A stretch of DNA of 64,000 bases from positions 372,001 through 436,000 of the forward strand of contig NZ_JAJNOR010000001.1 in the NCBI RefSeq assembly GCF_021044755.1. The letters are read 5' to 3'. Of this stretch, positions 34,592 to 42,628 are shown piece by piece (position 1 is the stretch's first letter; the number at the start of each line of letters is the position of its first letter). Under the pieces are notes generated by a model. The model was not told the origin of the DNA and made no database searches. It was given only the letters and a program-made list of their open reading frames with translations. The stretch is from Lientehia hominis (lineage in GTDB: Bacteria; Bacillota; Clostridia; Lachnospirales; Lachnospiraceae). The position numbers were made by a program, and so were the translations under genes.

Positions 34592-34744
34592 CTTGACGCA
34601 TCCCCTCCCTGTGAATTCTCGTCCAACGCCCTTATAGAGTATAACTCTCTTCCCTTGAAAACACAAGGAAACTTTCCGTCTCCTATTTTCCCGTTAAAAG
34701 ACATATAAATAAAGGTAACAGACGGATCCGCCGAAGAGGAAAAT

Positions 34745-35419
34745 ATGATTCAGAATGACAGAATATCAATATTACAGACCGGTTTCTCTTTTTGGGAGCA
34801 TTTATCAGAAGAAGAAAAAGAAATACTGGCCGCTTCCTGCTCCATTGTACAGTTTGAGAAGGAAACTCTGATCCACCGCAACGATGAAATGTGCATCGGC
34901 ATGCTCCTCGTGCTCTCCGGACAGATCCGTACTTATATCCTTTCCGATGACGGCAGAGAGGTCACCTTGTACCGTCTTTTTAAAGGCGATACCTGCATTC
35001 TTTCAGCCTCCTGTGTATTGGACGCGGTCGTATTCGACGTGCTGATAGAATCGGTGGAACCGACAGAAGCCCTGCTTGTTCCTCTTCCGGCATTTCATCA
35101 GCTGATGACGCAGAATGTCTACGTGGAATTATTCGCCTATAAGCTGTCCACCGAACGGTTTTCCGATGTCATGTGGACTGTCCAGCAGATATTATTTATG
35201 GGGGCAGACAAACGGCTCGCCATCTTTCTGTGGGATGAGGTGGCAAAGACCGGCGAAGATACGGTCTCCTATACCCATGATCAAATAGCCCGCTACATCG
35301 GAAGCGCCAGAGAAGTGGTCTCCCGAATGCTTAAATATTTCAGCGGAGAAGGAATCGTCTCCCTGTCCCGCGGCAAGATCCGAATCCTCGACCGCAGCCG
35401 GCTCAAAGACTATCTGTGA
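34745..35419 (+). CDS. Crp/Fnr family transcriptional regulator
   Basis: 224 residues. The N-terminal cyclic-nucleotide-type jelly roll spans ~20-145 (EKETLIHRNDEMCIGMLLVLSGQIRTYILSDDGREVTLYRLFKGD). The C-terminal winged helix has SYTHDQIARYIGSAREVVSRMLKYFSGEGIVSLSRGKI. There is no N-terminal FNR-type cysteine cluster, so it does not look like an Fe-S oxygen sensor; an effector-binding or redox-cysteine role is possible. It is divergent from the Mrp-like operon and directly upstream of thioredoxin, whose promoter carries a perfect CRP-like palindrome beginning within this gene's last codons (35414-35430). Start behind GAGGAAAAT. Confidence 0.92.
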   Translation: MIQNDRISILQTGFSFWEHLSEEEKEILAASCSIVQFEKETLIHRNDEMCIGMLLVLSGQIRTYILSDDGREVTLYRLFKGDTCILSASCVLDAVVFDVLIESVEPTEALLVPLPAFHQLMTQNVYVELFAYKLSTERFSDVMWTVQQILFMGADKRLAIFLWDEVAKTGEDTVSYTHDQIARYIGSAREVVSRMLKYFSGEGIVSLSRGKIRILDRSRLKDYL

Positions 35420-35456
35420 CTCAGTCACAGAACCGAAACGAAATTCTCCGTATACT
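35414..35456 (+). promoter_or_regulatory. Crp/Fnr-type palindrome and trxA promoter
   Basis: CTGTGACTCAGTCACAG (35414-35430) is a perfect 17-bp palindrome, 8-base arms around a central base, with TGTGA/TCACA half-sites. TATACT (35451-35456) is a good -10 with no recognisable -35. The predicted start near 35463 puts the palindrome centre at about -41, the class II activator position used by Crp/Fnr proteins. Confidence 0.65.
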
Positions 35457-35485
35457 ATTTAGTAAAGAAATAAGGAGTTATCAAT

Positions 35486-35797
35486 ATGTCAGTCAAAACC
35501 ATAACAAAGCAAAATTTCCATAGAGAGATCATGAATTCAACAAAGCCGGTACTGCTGGATTTCTGGGCCGAATGGTGCGGTCCCTGCCGCATGCTCTCTC
35601 CTACGGTAGACGCCCTCGCCGGAGAAAGGCCGGACATCACCATAGGAAAAGTAAATATTGACGAACAGGCAGATCTGGCAAAGCAGTTCCGGATCATGAG
35701 CATTCCTACACTTGTCGTCCTCAAGGACGGAAAAGTGACGGCTCAGAAAGCAGGCGTGCAGTCCAAGGAAAACATCCGGGCCATGCTGTACAGTTAG
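35486..35797 (+). CDS. trxA: Thioredoxin
   Basis: 103 residues with the active site WCGPC at 30-34 (FWAEWCGPCRM) and the cis-Pro segment MSIPTLVVLKDG. A cytoplasmic disulfide reductase, normally served by thioredoxin reductase; no trxB is in the window. AAGGAGTTATCAAT precedes the start. Its promoter appears to depend on the adjacent Crp/Fnr regulator. A strong terminator follows at 35854-35885. Confidence 0.95.
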   Translation: MSVKTITKQNFHREIMNSTKPVLLDFWAEWCGPCRMLSPTVDALAGERPDITIGKVNIDEQADLAKQFRIMSIPTLVVLKDGKVTAQKAGVQSKENIRAMLYS

Positions 35798-35853
35798 GGC
35801 TGGGCATCATTTTGGAAAATCTCGGCACAAAAGCCGTCCTAATATAAAAAAGC

Positions 35854-35885
35854 AAAAGACAGGCGGTTTTTACGCCTGTCTTTTT
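35854..35885 (+). terminator. Terminator after trxA
   Basis: Arms AAAAGACAGGCG and CGCCTGTCTTTTT (about 35854-35885), with the T tract as part of the second arm. Confidence 0.88.
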
Positions 35886-35894
35886 CAGCGCAGA

Positions 35895-36104
35895 ACGAAC
35901 GGGAAAGCATCTGCAAACGGGGAACATATCAAGACATATCAGAACAAAAAAACAGCGTCCCGACAGGCGGCGAAAACCTGTGGAATGCCGGCAGAAACAT
36001 TCTATGCCAAAGCAGTCAAGCTTAAAAAAGAACTTAAACAAATCAGCAGAATTATTTGTAAAAGTGTACCTTTACAAATTTTTACAAAAATAATAATATA
36101 TTGA
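35895..36104 (+). pseudogene. Possible serine-recombinase C-terminal fragment (HTH remnant)
   Basis: An open frame of 69 codons plus stop, with no start codon and no ribosome site. It contains ASRQAAKTCGMPAETFYAKA followed by VKLKKELKQ, which resembles the C-terminal helix-turn-helix of resolvase/invertase-type serine recombinases (pattern S/T-xx-Q-A-A-xx-C-G-M-xxx-T-F-Y). The frame then runs through the left inverted repeat of the invertible segment to a TGA. The resemblance is by eye only, and the frame could be chance. Confidence 0.35.
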
Positions 36105-36183
36105 AATTATACCAACAAATTCATATTTTTTCAAGTTTTTTCTGTTTGCTCTTCTCCATCTTTTCTGTTTTGTAAAGGTACAC
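36064..36183. repeat. Invertible promoter element (phase switch) upstream of a surface protein gene
   Basis: GTGTACCTTTACAAA (36064-36078) and its exact reverse complement TTTGTAAAGGTACAC (36169-36183) flank 90 bases. The enclosed DNA carries, on the minus strand, TTGAAA (36129-36134), a 17-base spacer and TATAAT (36106-36111), so the promoter presently points away from the gene at 36227. Inverting the segment would place -10 at about 36136-36141 and transcription near 36148, 79 bases before that gene. This geometry matches known invertible promoters of gut bacteria. Confidence 0.72.
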
Positions 36184-36226
36184 CTTCTTAAATCGGCAAC
36201 ACAGAACAAAAATCCAAGGAGGAAAA

Positions 36227-37528
36227 ATGATGAAAAAAACTCGAAAAATATGGAGGGGACTGTTGTGTCTGTGCATGGCAATATGGCTTGTACCAGCAAC
36301 TGTCCAGGCGCTGACTATTGATATTACCGGTACCATTACCGGTACTGCTACTTACGATGGAGTAAATGTGACTATCCGCCAGACAGGCGTTATTATCAGC
36401 GGCACATTTAGGGACAATACCGTTTTTAGCAAAGAAGGGGCACTGATCCTGGGCGGTACCTTCGTCAACTCTAAAATTGAAGATGACGGTACAGGACGGT
36501 ATGGTCTGAAAGTGAATCTTGACAATCTTTCAACTGACAGCATATTATCTGAATATGAAAATGTGCAATACGCGATAATGCCATATAACACCGAGTTTTC
36601 TTTTACTCTTTCTCCTGACGCCGGTTACGGACTTCCCAGTTCCATCGCCATATCACAAGGCGATACTGCTCTTGCATCAGGAACAGATTATACCTATAAC
36701 AACAGTACCGGCGCTGTCACCATAAATGCGAATGTTATAAAGGCTCCTCTGGTACTTGAAGCTTCCGGAGCCAGCCATACTCATACATGGAGCGATACTT
36801 GGAGCAGTGACGCCGCCCATCACTGGCATGAGTGTGGAAACAGAAGCTGTCCCATCACAGACAACAGTCTAAAAGACGGCTATGGCGAACACGTCTGCGA
36901 CCAGAAAACTGTTGATGAGACGTATAAAGCCTCAGCAGCCACCTGCACTACAGCGGCCGTCTATTATAAGTCCTGCGTCTGCGGCAGGGCAGGAACAGAA
37001 ACCTTTTCCTCCGGAGAACCAGACAGCAGCAGGCATACCGCCTTGTCAAAGACAGAGGCGAAAGAAGCCACTTGCACCGAAAACGGACATACTCAGTATT
37101 GGTACTGTGACGCTTGCGGCAAGTATTTCAGTGATGAAAACGGCAGTAAGGAAATCGCCTTGGCAGACACGATGATCTCAATGACAGGACATGGCTTCGG
37201 TGCGGACTGGAAATCAGACAGTGCCAACCACTGGCATGAATGCGCTTGTGGTGAAAAAACGGATATAACAGCCCACACCTATGGCAGCTGGACAATTACA
37301 AGGGGTGCGGCAGCCACCGAAACCGGAAGCCAAGAAAAGGCCTGCTCTGTCTGCGGCCGTAAAGTCACAGAAAGCATTCCAGCGACGGGAACAAAATCCG
37401 CCGGTTCAGCGGATACCCCCCAAACTGGCGATCCCAACAGCACAGGGGTCTTTATTGCCCTGTTTCTTCTGGCAGGGGCTGGCCTGACTGGTATGGGAAT
37501 TTATGCAAAGAAACACAGAGTACAATAA
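36227..37528 (+). CDS. Sortase-anchored surface protein with Cys/His-rich repeats
   Basis: 433 residues. The signal peptide covers about 1-28 (KIWRGLLCLCMAIWLVPATVQA). Next come a beta-rich segment (DGVNVTIRQTGVIISGTF), a bacterial X2/Ig-like unit (GYGLPSSIAISQGDTALASG), and a Cys-rich region with repeated HW-HEC--CG motifs (HHWHECGNRSCP; NHWHECACGEK). The C-terminus is a sorting signal: TPQTGD, hydrophobic helix (FIALFLLAGAGLTGMGIYA), KKHR. TPQTG is a variant of LPXTG. AAGGAGGAAAA precedes ATGATG (36227 or 36230). Its only promoter candidate lies in the invertible segment, so expression is probably phase-variable. Confidence 0.82.
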   Translation: MMKKTRKIWRGLLCLCMAIWLVPATVQALTIDITGTITGTATYDGVNVTIRQTGVIISGTFRDNTVFSKEGALILGGTFVNSKIEDDGTGRYGLKVNLDNLSTDSILSEYENVQYAIMPYNTEFSFTLSPDAGYGLPSSIAISQGDTALASGTDYTYNNSTGAVTINANVIKAPLVLEASGASHTHTWSDTWSSDAAHHWHECGNRSCPITDNSLKDGYGEHVCDQKTVDETYKASAATCTTAAVYYKSCVCGRAGTETFSSGEPDSSRHTALSKTEAKEATCTENGHTQYWYCDACGKYFSDENGSKEIALADTMISMTGHGFGADWKSDSANHWHECACGEKTDITAHTYGSWTITRGAAATETGSQEKACSVCGRKVTESIPATGTKSAGSADTPQTGDPNSTGVFIALFLLAGAGLTGMGIYAKKHRVQ

Positions 37529-37551
37529 ATATCAAATTCCCTCGATTGCAG

Positions 37552-37582
37552 ACGGGCTCCCTTAAAAGGGAGCCCGTTATTT
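37552..37582 (+). terminator. Terminator after the surface protein gene
   Basis: Perfect 12-bp arms (37552-37563 and 37567-37578) with a 3-base loop, followed by TATTTGTT. Confidence 0.85.
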
Positions 37583-37632
37583 GTTCTCGTCAACCTGTAT
37601 ATCCTCTTTAAAACGAAGCTTTTGCCCTGTCC

Positions 37633-38643
37633 TCAATGCCTCAGGATCTTCCGTATAATGCAGCATATGATTCCCAGAACGCTGCAGACGTAGACCCAGG
37701 ACTGTCCGGCTGCCAGTACCAGGAAAAACTGTCCCAGACCGCTCAGAACGTGCGGACTTCCAGGCAGATAGACCGCCGTCCTGGCCGCCAGAAATGTGAG
37801 TCCTGCGAATATCACAAAGGGGACAAGTCCCCGTCCTGTATCGAATCTTCTCATCCTGCCGTCGCAGGCTATACGCCTGCGCGTGAGTATCCAAACGGCC
37901 GATACCACGCCATAGGCCAGCAGTGCCGCTGCCAAAATGAGATAAAGCCCCTCGGCGTAATTACGGTCGGAAACCATCTGGACCATGGAGCCCAGCACAT
38001 CCCTCTGGCTCCAGAAGCCTGTAAACAGCCGAACGGTCATCCCTCCCATCAGAACAAAAGAGGCAAGTCGAAGAACAAGCGGCAGTATTCTGCCCAGAGT
38101 TCCTCCGACGGCCTTCCCAGTCACTTTTCCCACAGATTTCACGGAAGCTGCAGCGCGTCCTTTATGCTTTTTTTTCTTTCTGGTCACCTGCTCCTCATAA
38201 ACAGTCCGGTTCCCCGGTCGGCTCTTTTTACCACTCTGTCTCTCTCCGCCGCGAATATCGCCGTTCTCTGAATGTCTTTTTTGTGAATCTGAATCGTACG
38301 GGTCTCTTCCATATTTACCGTATTTCTTTCCGGAACTTTCCTTTTTCTCTTCGTATTCCGGGTATACCGGAGATTCATTTCCCTCCCAATGGTAAACGCT
38401 TCTCTGTTTTTCTCCGTCATACTGTTCCAACGGCTCCAGCACCACCGTCTCGTCAAGGTCCGTTTCCTCACGGAAAGGCCTCTCTCCGGTATCCGCCGCC
38501 CAGGCGTCATCCTGCGGCACAAAATCCACACCTGAAAAATCGTCTGCCGACCGCGCTGTCCGTCTCCCCGGCCCCGTTAAAAGCGTCCCGCAGCTGCTGC
38601 AAAATTTACCTTCTGTTTCTCTTCCGCATTTCGGACAAATCAT
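37633..38643 (-). CDS. Zinc-ribbon membrane protein of unknown function
   Basis: About 336 residues. An N-terminal zinc ribbon (ICPKCGRETEGKFCSSCGTLL) is followed by ~130 low-complexity, charged residues (EKKESSGKKYGKYGRD; RKKKKHKGRAAASVK) and then four to five hydrophobic helices (LPLVLRLASFVLMGGMTVRLF; GLYLILAAALLAYGVVSAVWIL; LVPFVIFAGLTFLAARTAVYL; a last one at the C-terminus). This zinc-ribbon plus linker plus membrane layout is common in Lachnospiraceae without known function. Start 38643 fits GGGGATGAG; an ATG three codons upstream is equally in frame. Confidence 0.75.
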   Translation of the reverse strand: MICPKCGRETEGKFCSSCGTLLTGPGRRTARSADDFSGVDFVPQDDAWAADTGERPFREETDLDETVVLEPLEQYDGEKQRSVYHWEGNESPVYPEYEEKKESSGKKYGKYGRDPYDSDSQKRHSENGDIRGGERQSGKKSRPGNRTVYEEQVTRKKKKHKGRAAASVKSVGKVTGKAVGGTLGRILPLVLRLASFVLMGGMTVRLFTGFWSQRDVLGSMVQMVSDRNYAEGLYLILAAALLAYGVVSAVWILTRRRIACDGRMRRFDTGRGLVPFVIFAGLTFLAARTAVYLPGSPHVLSGLGQFFLVLAAGQSWVYVCSVLGIICCIIRKILRH

Positions 38644-38800
38644 AATTCTCATCCCCTATATAAATAACGATCTTACTTTCCCAGTATCAAATATATGCCA
38701 TTCTAGCACAATGCGACAAAAAACGCAAAATTTTCACAGAAACATCACATATCCGATTCCTGAAAGCAGGGGACGAAACACAAACAAGTACCCTTTTTAT

Positions 38801-39688
38801 CTATCGGTAATCCGACGCAGGACCACTGAACACATATCTCAGATATGCCACAGAATTCCTGGCGTCTTCGTCCAGCTGCTCTTTGGTGGCGCTGTTGCTA
38901 AGATCTCTCCAGATCTTGATATCGCTTCCCACCTCGCCGCCATCCAATACAAACGGTTCCATGACTACATTTTTGTCATATCCTATTCTTCTCAGCGCAT
39001 GGCCGATCTCACACCAGGGCATATTCCCTTTCCCCGGCACCCGCCTGTTGTTCTCTCCCACATGGAAGTGGCCCAGCCGGCTGCCCGCTGTCAAGATCGC
39101 ATCCACCATACTGTCCTCTTCAATATTCATATGGAACGTATCCAGCATCACCTTGGCAGCCGGCACATCCACTTCCTTTACAAACTCCACTGCCTCCTTC
39201 GCCGTATTGAGAAGGTATCCCTCAAACCGGTTCAGAACCTCCAGGCAGTAGTCCACACCGCATTCTCCGGCGATTCTGGATACAGTCCTGACATTTTTCA
39301 CGCTCCGCTCCCAATCCCCTTTTTTATCGATGGGTTTCGTATAGTCCACCGGCCAATAGGAATAAATGCCGCCGCCAATGGTGTGGATATCCAGATATTC
39401 CAGTTTTTTCAGAATATCCGTATAAAACTCGATAGCGTGTTTCGTCACAGTCTCGTCCGCAGATCCCAGGTTTTCTTCCGCAGAAGGGCCGTATCCCGCT
39501 GTCAGGGTGATCCCTTGGGCTTTTGCCTCTTCCTTAAAAGCCGTAAGCTCGGCTTTACTGATGTCCTTAAGAGCCGCACAGGAAATTTCCAAAATATCAA
39601 ATCCCAGCTTTTTAACCTTCTCTATGTATTTTCTCTGGTCCGCTCCCCATTTATTTTCCCAGTAAGCAAAATAAATACCATATTTCAT
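38801..39688 (-). CDS. D-psicose (D-allulose) / D-tagatose 3-epimerase
   Basis: 295 residues, AP-endonuclease-2/xylose-isomerase-like barrel. The four metal ligands/catalytic residues fall at Glu150 (CLEVLNRFEG), Asp183 (MLDTFHMNIEED), His209 (LGHFHVGENNRR) and Glu244 (VVMEPFV), the positions I recall for characterised D-psicose 3-epimerases. PGKGNMPW is also family-typical. It epimerises ketohexoses at C3, e.g. D-allulose to D-fructose. It lies 22 bases after the isomerase gene, and GAGAGGAAATAAA precedes the start. Substrate preference within the DTE/DPE family is not certain. Confidence 0.88.
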   Translation of the reverse strand: MKYGIYFAYWENKWGADQRKYIEKVKKLGFDILEISCAALKDISKAELTAFKEEAKAQGITLTAGYGPSAEENLGSADETVTKHAIEFYTDILKKLEYLDIHTIGGGIYSYWPVDYTKPIDKKGDWERSVKNVRTVSRIAGECGVDYCLEVLNRFEGYLLNTAKEAVEFVKEVDVPAAKVMLDTFHMNIEEDSMVDAILTAGSRLGHFHVGENNRRVPGKGNMPWCEIGHALRRIGYDKNVVMEPFVLDGGEVGSDIKIWRDLSNSATKEQLDEDARNSVAYLRYVFSGPASDYR

Positions 39689-39710
39689 TTTATTTCCTCT
39701 CTTTCCCATT

Positions 39711-40973
39711 TCACTGACGTTTTAACTGGACTTCTTTCTCATACTGCTCTACTTCCGTGAACCAGCCAAATCCCACCGGCACATTCTCCATTTCACAAAT
39801 ATAATCCCAGACTGCCTGGAAAGGCATCGTCTTCATTTCTTCCATAAGAGCCAGGCGCTTCGTGTAGTTTCCTTCATTTTCATAGGTCCGCAGCTCCTTT
39901 GTCGGTTCCAGGAAAGCTTTCAGGAGCGCTTTCTGCGTGTTGCGAAGACCGATCACTCCTGCGGCCACCCGGTTTATGGAAGCGTCAAAATAATCCGTTC
40001 CGATATGCACCCTGTCAAGCCATTCGTTCCTTACGATTTCATTCATGATGTTCTGAGTCGTATCGTCAAATGCCACCACATGGTCACTGTCCCATCTCAT
40101 GGGCCTGGTAACATGAAGAAGAATTTCATCACACATAAACATAAGAGACGAGATTTTATTCGCCACTTCCTCTGAGATATGGAAATGTCCGGCGTCCAGC
40201 GTGACCGGAAGATGATGCTTCGCCGCATATGCCATGTAGAATTCATGAGAACCTACCGTATAGGCTTCCACTCCTATGCCAAATAACTTGCTCTCCAAAG
40301 AATCCATATTGTGAACGCGGTCCGCCTTCCGGTCAAAAACGCAGTCCAGGGACTCCTCCAGTCTCTTTCTGGGAGCGTACATATCAGCGGGCATATCCTT
40401 GTAGCCGTCGGGGATCCAGTAATTCGTCATACATTTTATCCCGGTCTCCTGTCCCAGATATTCTCCTATCTCACTGGCACGTCTGAAATGCTCGATCCAG
40501 AATTCCCGCACCCTTTTATCTGCACTGCTCAGAGTAAATCCGGAATTTGCCATGGGATGGCCTGAGCAGCTGGGGTTAAAATCCAATCCGATCCCATTCT
40601 CTTTCGCCCAGTCCACATAGTAACGGTAATGCTCCCTTTCTATCCTGTCCAGGTCGATTCCCGGCTCCGCCGAAGCGATCATCTTGGACTGGATGCTGAG
40701 TTTATGTCTGCCCGGAATCAAAGAAAACACTTTTCCAGCATCTTGTACCAGCTGCTCCGCGTTTTTTGCCGCTCCCGGATAGTTGCCTGTCGCCATGACC
40801 CCTCCACCGGTTCCGGCCTCCACCTGCAGAAACCCCTTGTCGTCGTCCAGCTGCCACGCATTAAAAGAGATTCTGACGGCAAGAAGCTTCTTTACTGCTT
40901 CCTCCGTATTCACCCCCATCTTTGCGTAGCGCTCCTTTGCCAGTTCATAAGCCTGTTCTGTTTTGCTTCCCAT
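39711..40973 (-). CDS. rhaA: L-rhamnose isomerase
   Basis: 420 residues, full length for RhaA. Diagnostic segments are VRISFNAWQLDDDKGF, GLDFNPSCSGHPM, MTNYWIPDGYKDMPAD, PVTLDAGHFHISEE and VTRPMRWDSDHVV, which supply the Mn-binding His/Asp/Glu residues. It interconverts L-rhamnose and L-rhamnulose; RhaA enzymes also act on D-allose/D-psicose. The kinase and aldolase of rhamnose catabolism (rhaB, rhaD) are absent here, and the partner is a ketose 3-epimerase, so allose/allulose use is a fair alternative. AAAGGAGAAAGAAT before the start; a LacI-type operator lies at 41023-41034. Confidence 0.94.
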   Translation of the reverse strand: MGSKTEQAYELAKERYAKMGVNTEEAVKKLLAVRISFNAWQLDDDKGFLQVEAGTGGGVMATGNYPGAAKNAEQLVQDAGKVFSLIPGRHKLSIQSKMIASAEPGIDLDRIEREHYRYYVDWAKENGIGLDFNPSCSGHPMANSGFTLSSADKRVREFWIEHFRRASEIGEYLGQETGIKCMTNYWIPDGYKDMPADMYAPRKRLEESLDCVFDRKADRVHNMDSLESKLFGIGVEAYTVGSHEFYMAYAAKHHLPVTLDAGHFHISEEVANKISSLMFMCDEILLHVTRPMRWDSDHVVAFDDTTQNIMNEIVRNEWLDRVHIGTDYFDASINRVAAGVIGLRNTQKALLKAFLEPTKELRTYENEGNYTKRLALMEEMKTMPFQAVWDYICEMENVPVGFGWFTEVEQYEKEVQLKRQ

Positions 40974-41022
40974 ATTCTTTCTCCTTTCTGAAATTTAATG
41001 CCACAGTGGCTGTTTTTATTAT

Positions 41023-41034
41023 GTAAACGTTTAC
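41023..41034. promoter_or_regulatory. LacI-type operator upstream of rhaA
   Basis: GTAAACGTTTAC is a perfect 12-bp palindrome, 50 bases upstream of the rhaA start. The 15-base string GTAAACGTTTACTCA is repeated exactly in front of the lacI gene at 42118. Confidence 0.85.
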
Positions 41035-41077
41035 TCATGCCCACTTTACCGATAAACCAAAAAGCAGACCGGCAAAT

Positions 41078-42091
41078 TCACTCGGGGCGTTTTTCCGTGG
41101 ACTTCCTCTCTGTCAGCCGTACCGGTATCACCTGGTGACACCCTCCCGCCGTTCTCCCCTCAATCAATTCCACCATTTCTTTCGCAGCGATTCTGGCCAT
41201 CAGCTTCACATCCTGATGAACGCTGGTAAGCGCCGGCTCATATATGGCCGCCAGAGGCGTATCGTCAAAGCCAGTCACCATGACATCCTCAGGCACTTTT
41301 CTGCCGCGTTCCCGAAGAGCCATGACTGCCCCCGCCGCCAGTTCATCCGTGGTACACATGATCCCGTCAAAGAAGATGCCCTCCTCCAAAGCCTTTCCCA
41401 CGGCCTTCCTGGACGCTTCTGCCGAAACACTGTCCGCACAAAGGATGAGCTCCTTATCCAAAGACCTCCCGGCTTCCGCCATGGCGCGGCAATAGCCCCG
41501 GTATCTGGCTTCCTTGTTCCAGTCGTTTCCCTTATCCCGGAGGACAGCTATTCTCCCGCATCCTCTTTCTGCCAGCTTACCGGCCGCCTGATATCCTCCG
41601 CTTTCATTATCGGACTCAATGAGCACGATCTCCTTCTGACCCTCGTATCCTTCCGGCCGCCTGTCCAGATAGGCCACTGGCATGTCTTCAATCTCCGTAT
41701 GTATCCTGCTGCCGGAAATGAACAAGATCCCGCTGACCTGGTGGGCGAGCAGAGTATCCACATGCCGCTTCTCCAGCCGTTCATCTTCATTGGTATTGCA
41801 GATCAGGGTGGAATACGAATATTTAAACATCTCCATTTGTATCTCCAGGACCAGACCCGCAAAGTGACGGCTCAGGATATCCGGAACGATGATTCCCACC
41901 ACATCAGTCCGCCTGGTCTTAAGCCCCTTGGCCGGCAGGTTCGGCACATAGTGATATGCCTCAATGATCTCCCGGACTTTAGACTCCGTCTCCGCTGAAT
42001 ACCGCCCGTTCTGATTGATGACCCGGGATACGGTGGCTACAGATACTCCTGCAAGCTCCGCTATTCTTTTTATCGTGATTTTCTTCTCCAT
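41078..42091 (-). CDS. LacI family transcriptional regulator
   Basis: 337 residues. The N-terminal helix-turn-helix and hinge are textbook LacI (ITIKRIAELAGVSVATVSRVINQNGRYSAETESKVREII, then AKGLKTRRTDVVGIIVPD). The C-terminal periplasmic-binding-like domain has MVTGFDDTPLAAIYEPALTSVHQDV. It probably represses the rhaA-epimerase operon and itself, since identical palindromes lie before both. The start at 42091 (MEKKITIKRIAEL) is the family N-terminus; the ribosome site (AAGGTG) is weak, and in-frame GTG/ATG codons 3 and 6 codons upstream are possible. Confidence 0.92.
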   Translation of the reverse strand: MEKKITIKRIAELAGVSVATVSRVINQNGRYSAETESKVREIIEAYHYVPNLPAKGLKTRRTDVVGIIVPDILSRHFAGLVLEIQMEMFKYSYSTLICNTNEDERLEKRHVDTLLAHQVSGILFISGSRIHTEIEDMPVAYLDRRPEGYEGQKEIVLIESDNESGGYQAAGKLAERGCGRIAVLRDKGNDWNKEARYRGYCRAMAEAGRSLDKELILCADSVSAEASRKAVGKALEEGIFFDGIMCTTDELAAGAVMALRERGRKVPEDVMVTGFDDTPLAAIYEPALTSVHQDVKLMARIAAKEMVELIEGRTAGGCHQVIPVRLTERKSTEKRPE

Positions 42092-42117
42092 AGACCGCAC
42101 CTTGACCATCTGTTTGC

Positions 42118-42170
42118 GTAAACGTTTACTCAACTACGATTAGTGTACCTCAAAACTTGTATAGTTTCAA
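42118..42170 (-). promoter_or_regulatory. lacI promoter with autoregulatory operator
   Basis: Minus-strand TTGAAA (42165-42170) and TACACT (42142-42147), spacer 17. GTAAACGTTTAC (42118-42129) lies just past the predicted start near 42135, where repressor binding would block transcription. Confidence 0.78.
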
Positions 42171-42202
42171 TCCTTTTTTAAAGGAAATGAATTTTTTCTT
42201 AT

Positions 42203-42628
42203 TCACCACAGCGTCTGTTCCGCGAATCCAACGGGAATATCATTTTCGTAGATCCATTCGGAAACGTGTTCTATCGTCAATTCGAAAAACACCTCGTCTG
42301 ATTCTATAAATTCATCTTCTTCGCCAAAGGAATCCGGATATCGGGAAATATACGATCTTTTCAGTTCTGTATTGCCGCTGCCGAATGCGGAGCCTAATGA
42401 TCTCGCCTTCCCCGTGAAATAAAAATTGCCAACGCATACGGCGATATTGGCATTGGCCGTCATCTCTTTCGCTTTTTTTGAGGACGCCGACGTCCGGATA
42501 TATAAGCTCAGGCCAATGTTCAGGGGACTTACAGGCCTTGAAGAAACAACGTCATGAAGGCTCGTCGATAAATAGATAACTTCTGCTTTATTCAATGTCT
42601 CTTCCAGTTTCTCTAAATTAATCTCCAT
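42203..42628 (-). CDS. Pyridoxamine 5'-phosphate oxidase-like flavin-binding protein
   Basis: 141 residues with a split beta-barrel pattern: EVIYLSTSLHDVVSSRPVSPLNIGLSLYIRTSASSKKAKEMTANANIAVCVGNFYFTGKARSLG. This matches small PNPOx-like/general stress FMN- or F420-type proteins, which act as oxidoreductases or flavin carriers; substrate unknown. The start at 42628 (MEINLEKLEET) has AGGAGAGAAGAAAGC; a TTG 17 codons upstream is less likely. It ends 112 bases from the lacI start, and it is divergent from the lipoprotein at 42901. Confidence 0.8.
   Translation of the reverse strand: MEINLEKLEETLNKAEVIYLSTSLHDVVSSRPVSPLNIGLSLYIRTSASSKKAKEMTANANIAVCVGNFYFTGKARSLGSAFGSGNTELKRSYISRYPDSFGEEDEFIESDEVFFELTIEHVSEWIYENDIPVGFAEQTLW

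Noticed and set aside
38711..39760. 349-codon plus-strand frame over the epimerase gene
   Set aside because: Antisense to a gene with all active-site residues in place; no domain resemblance.
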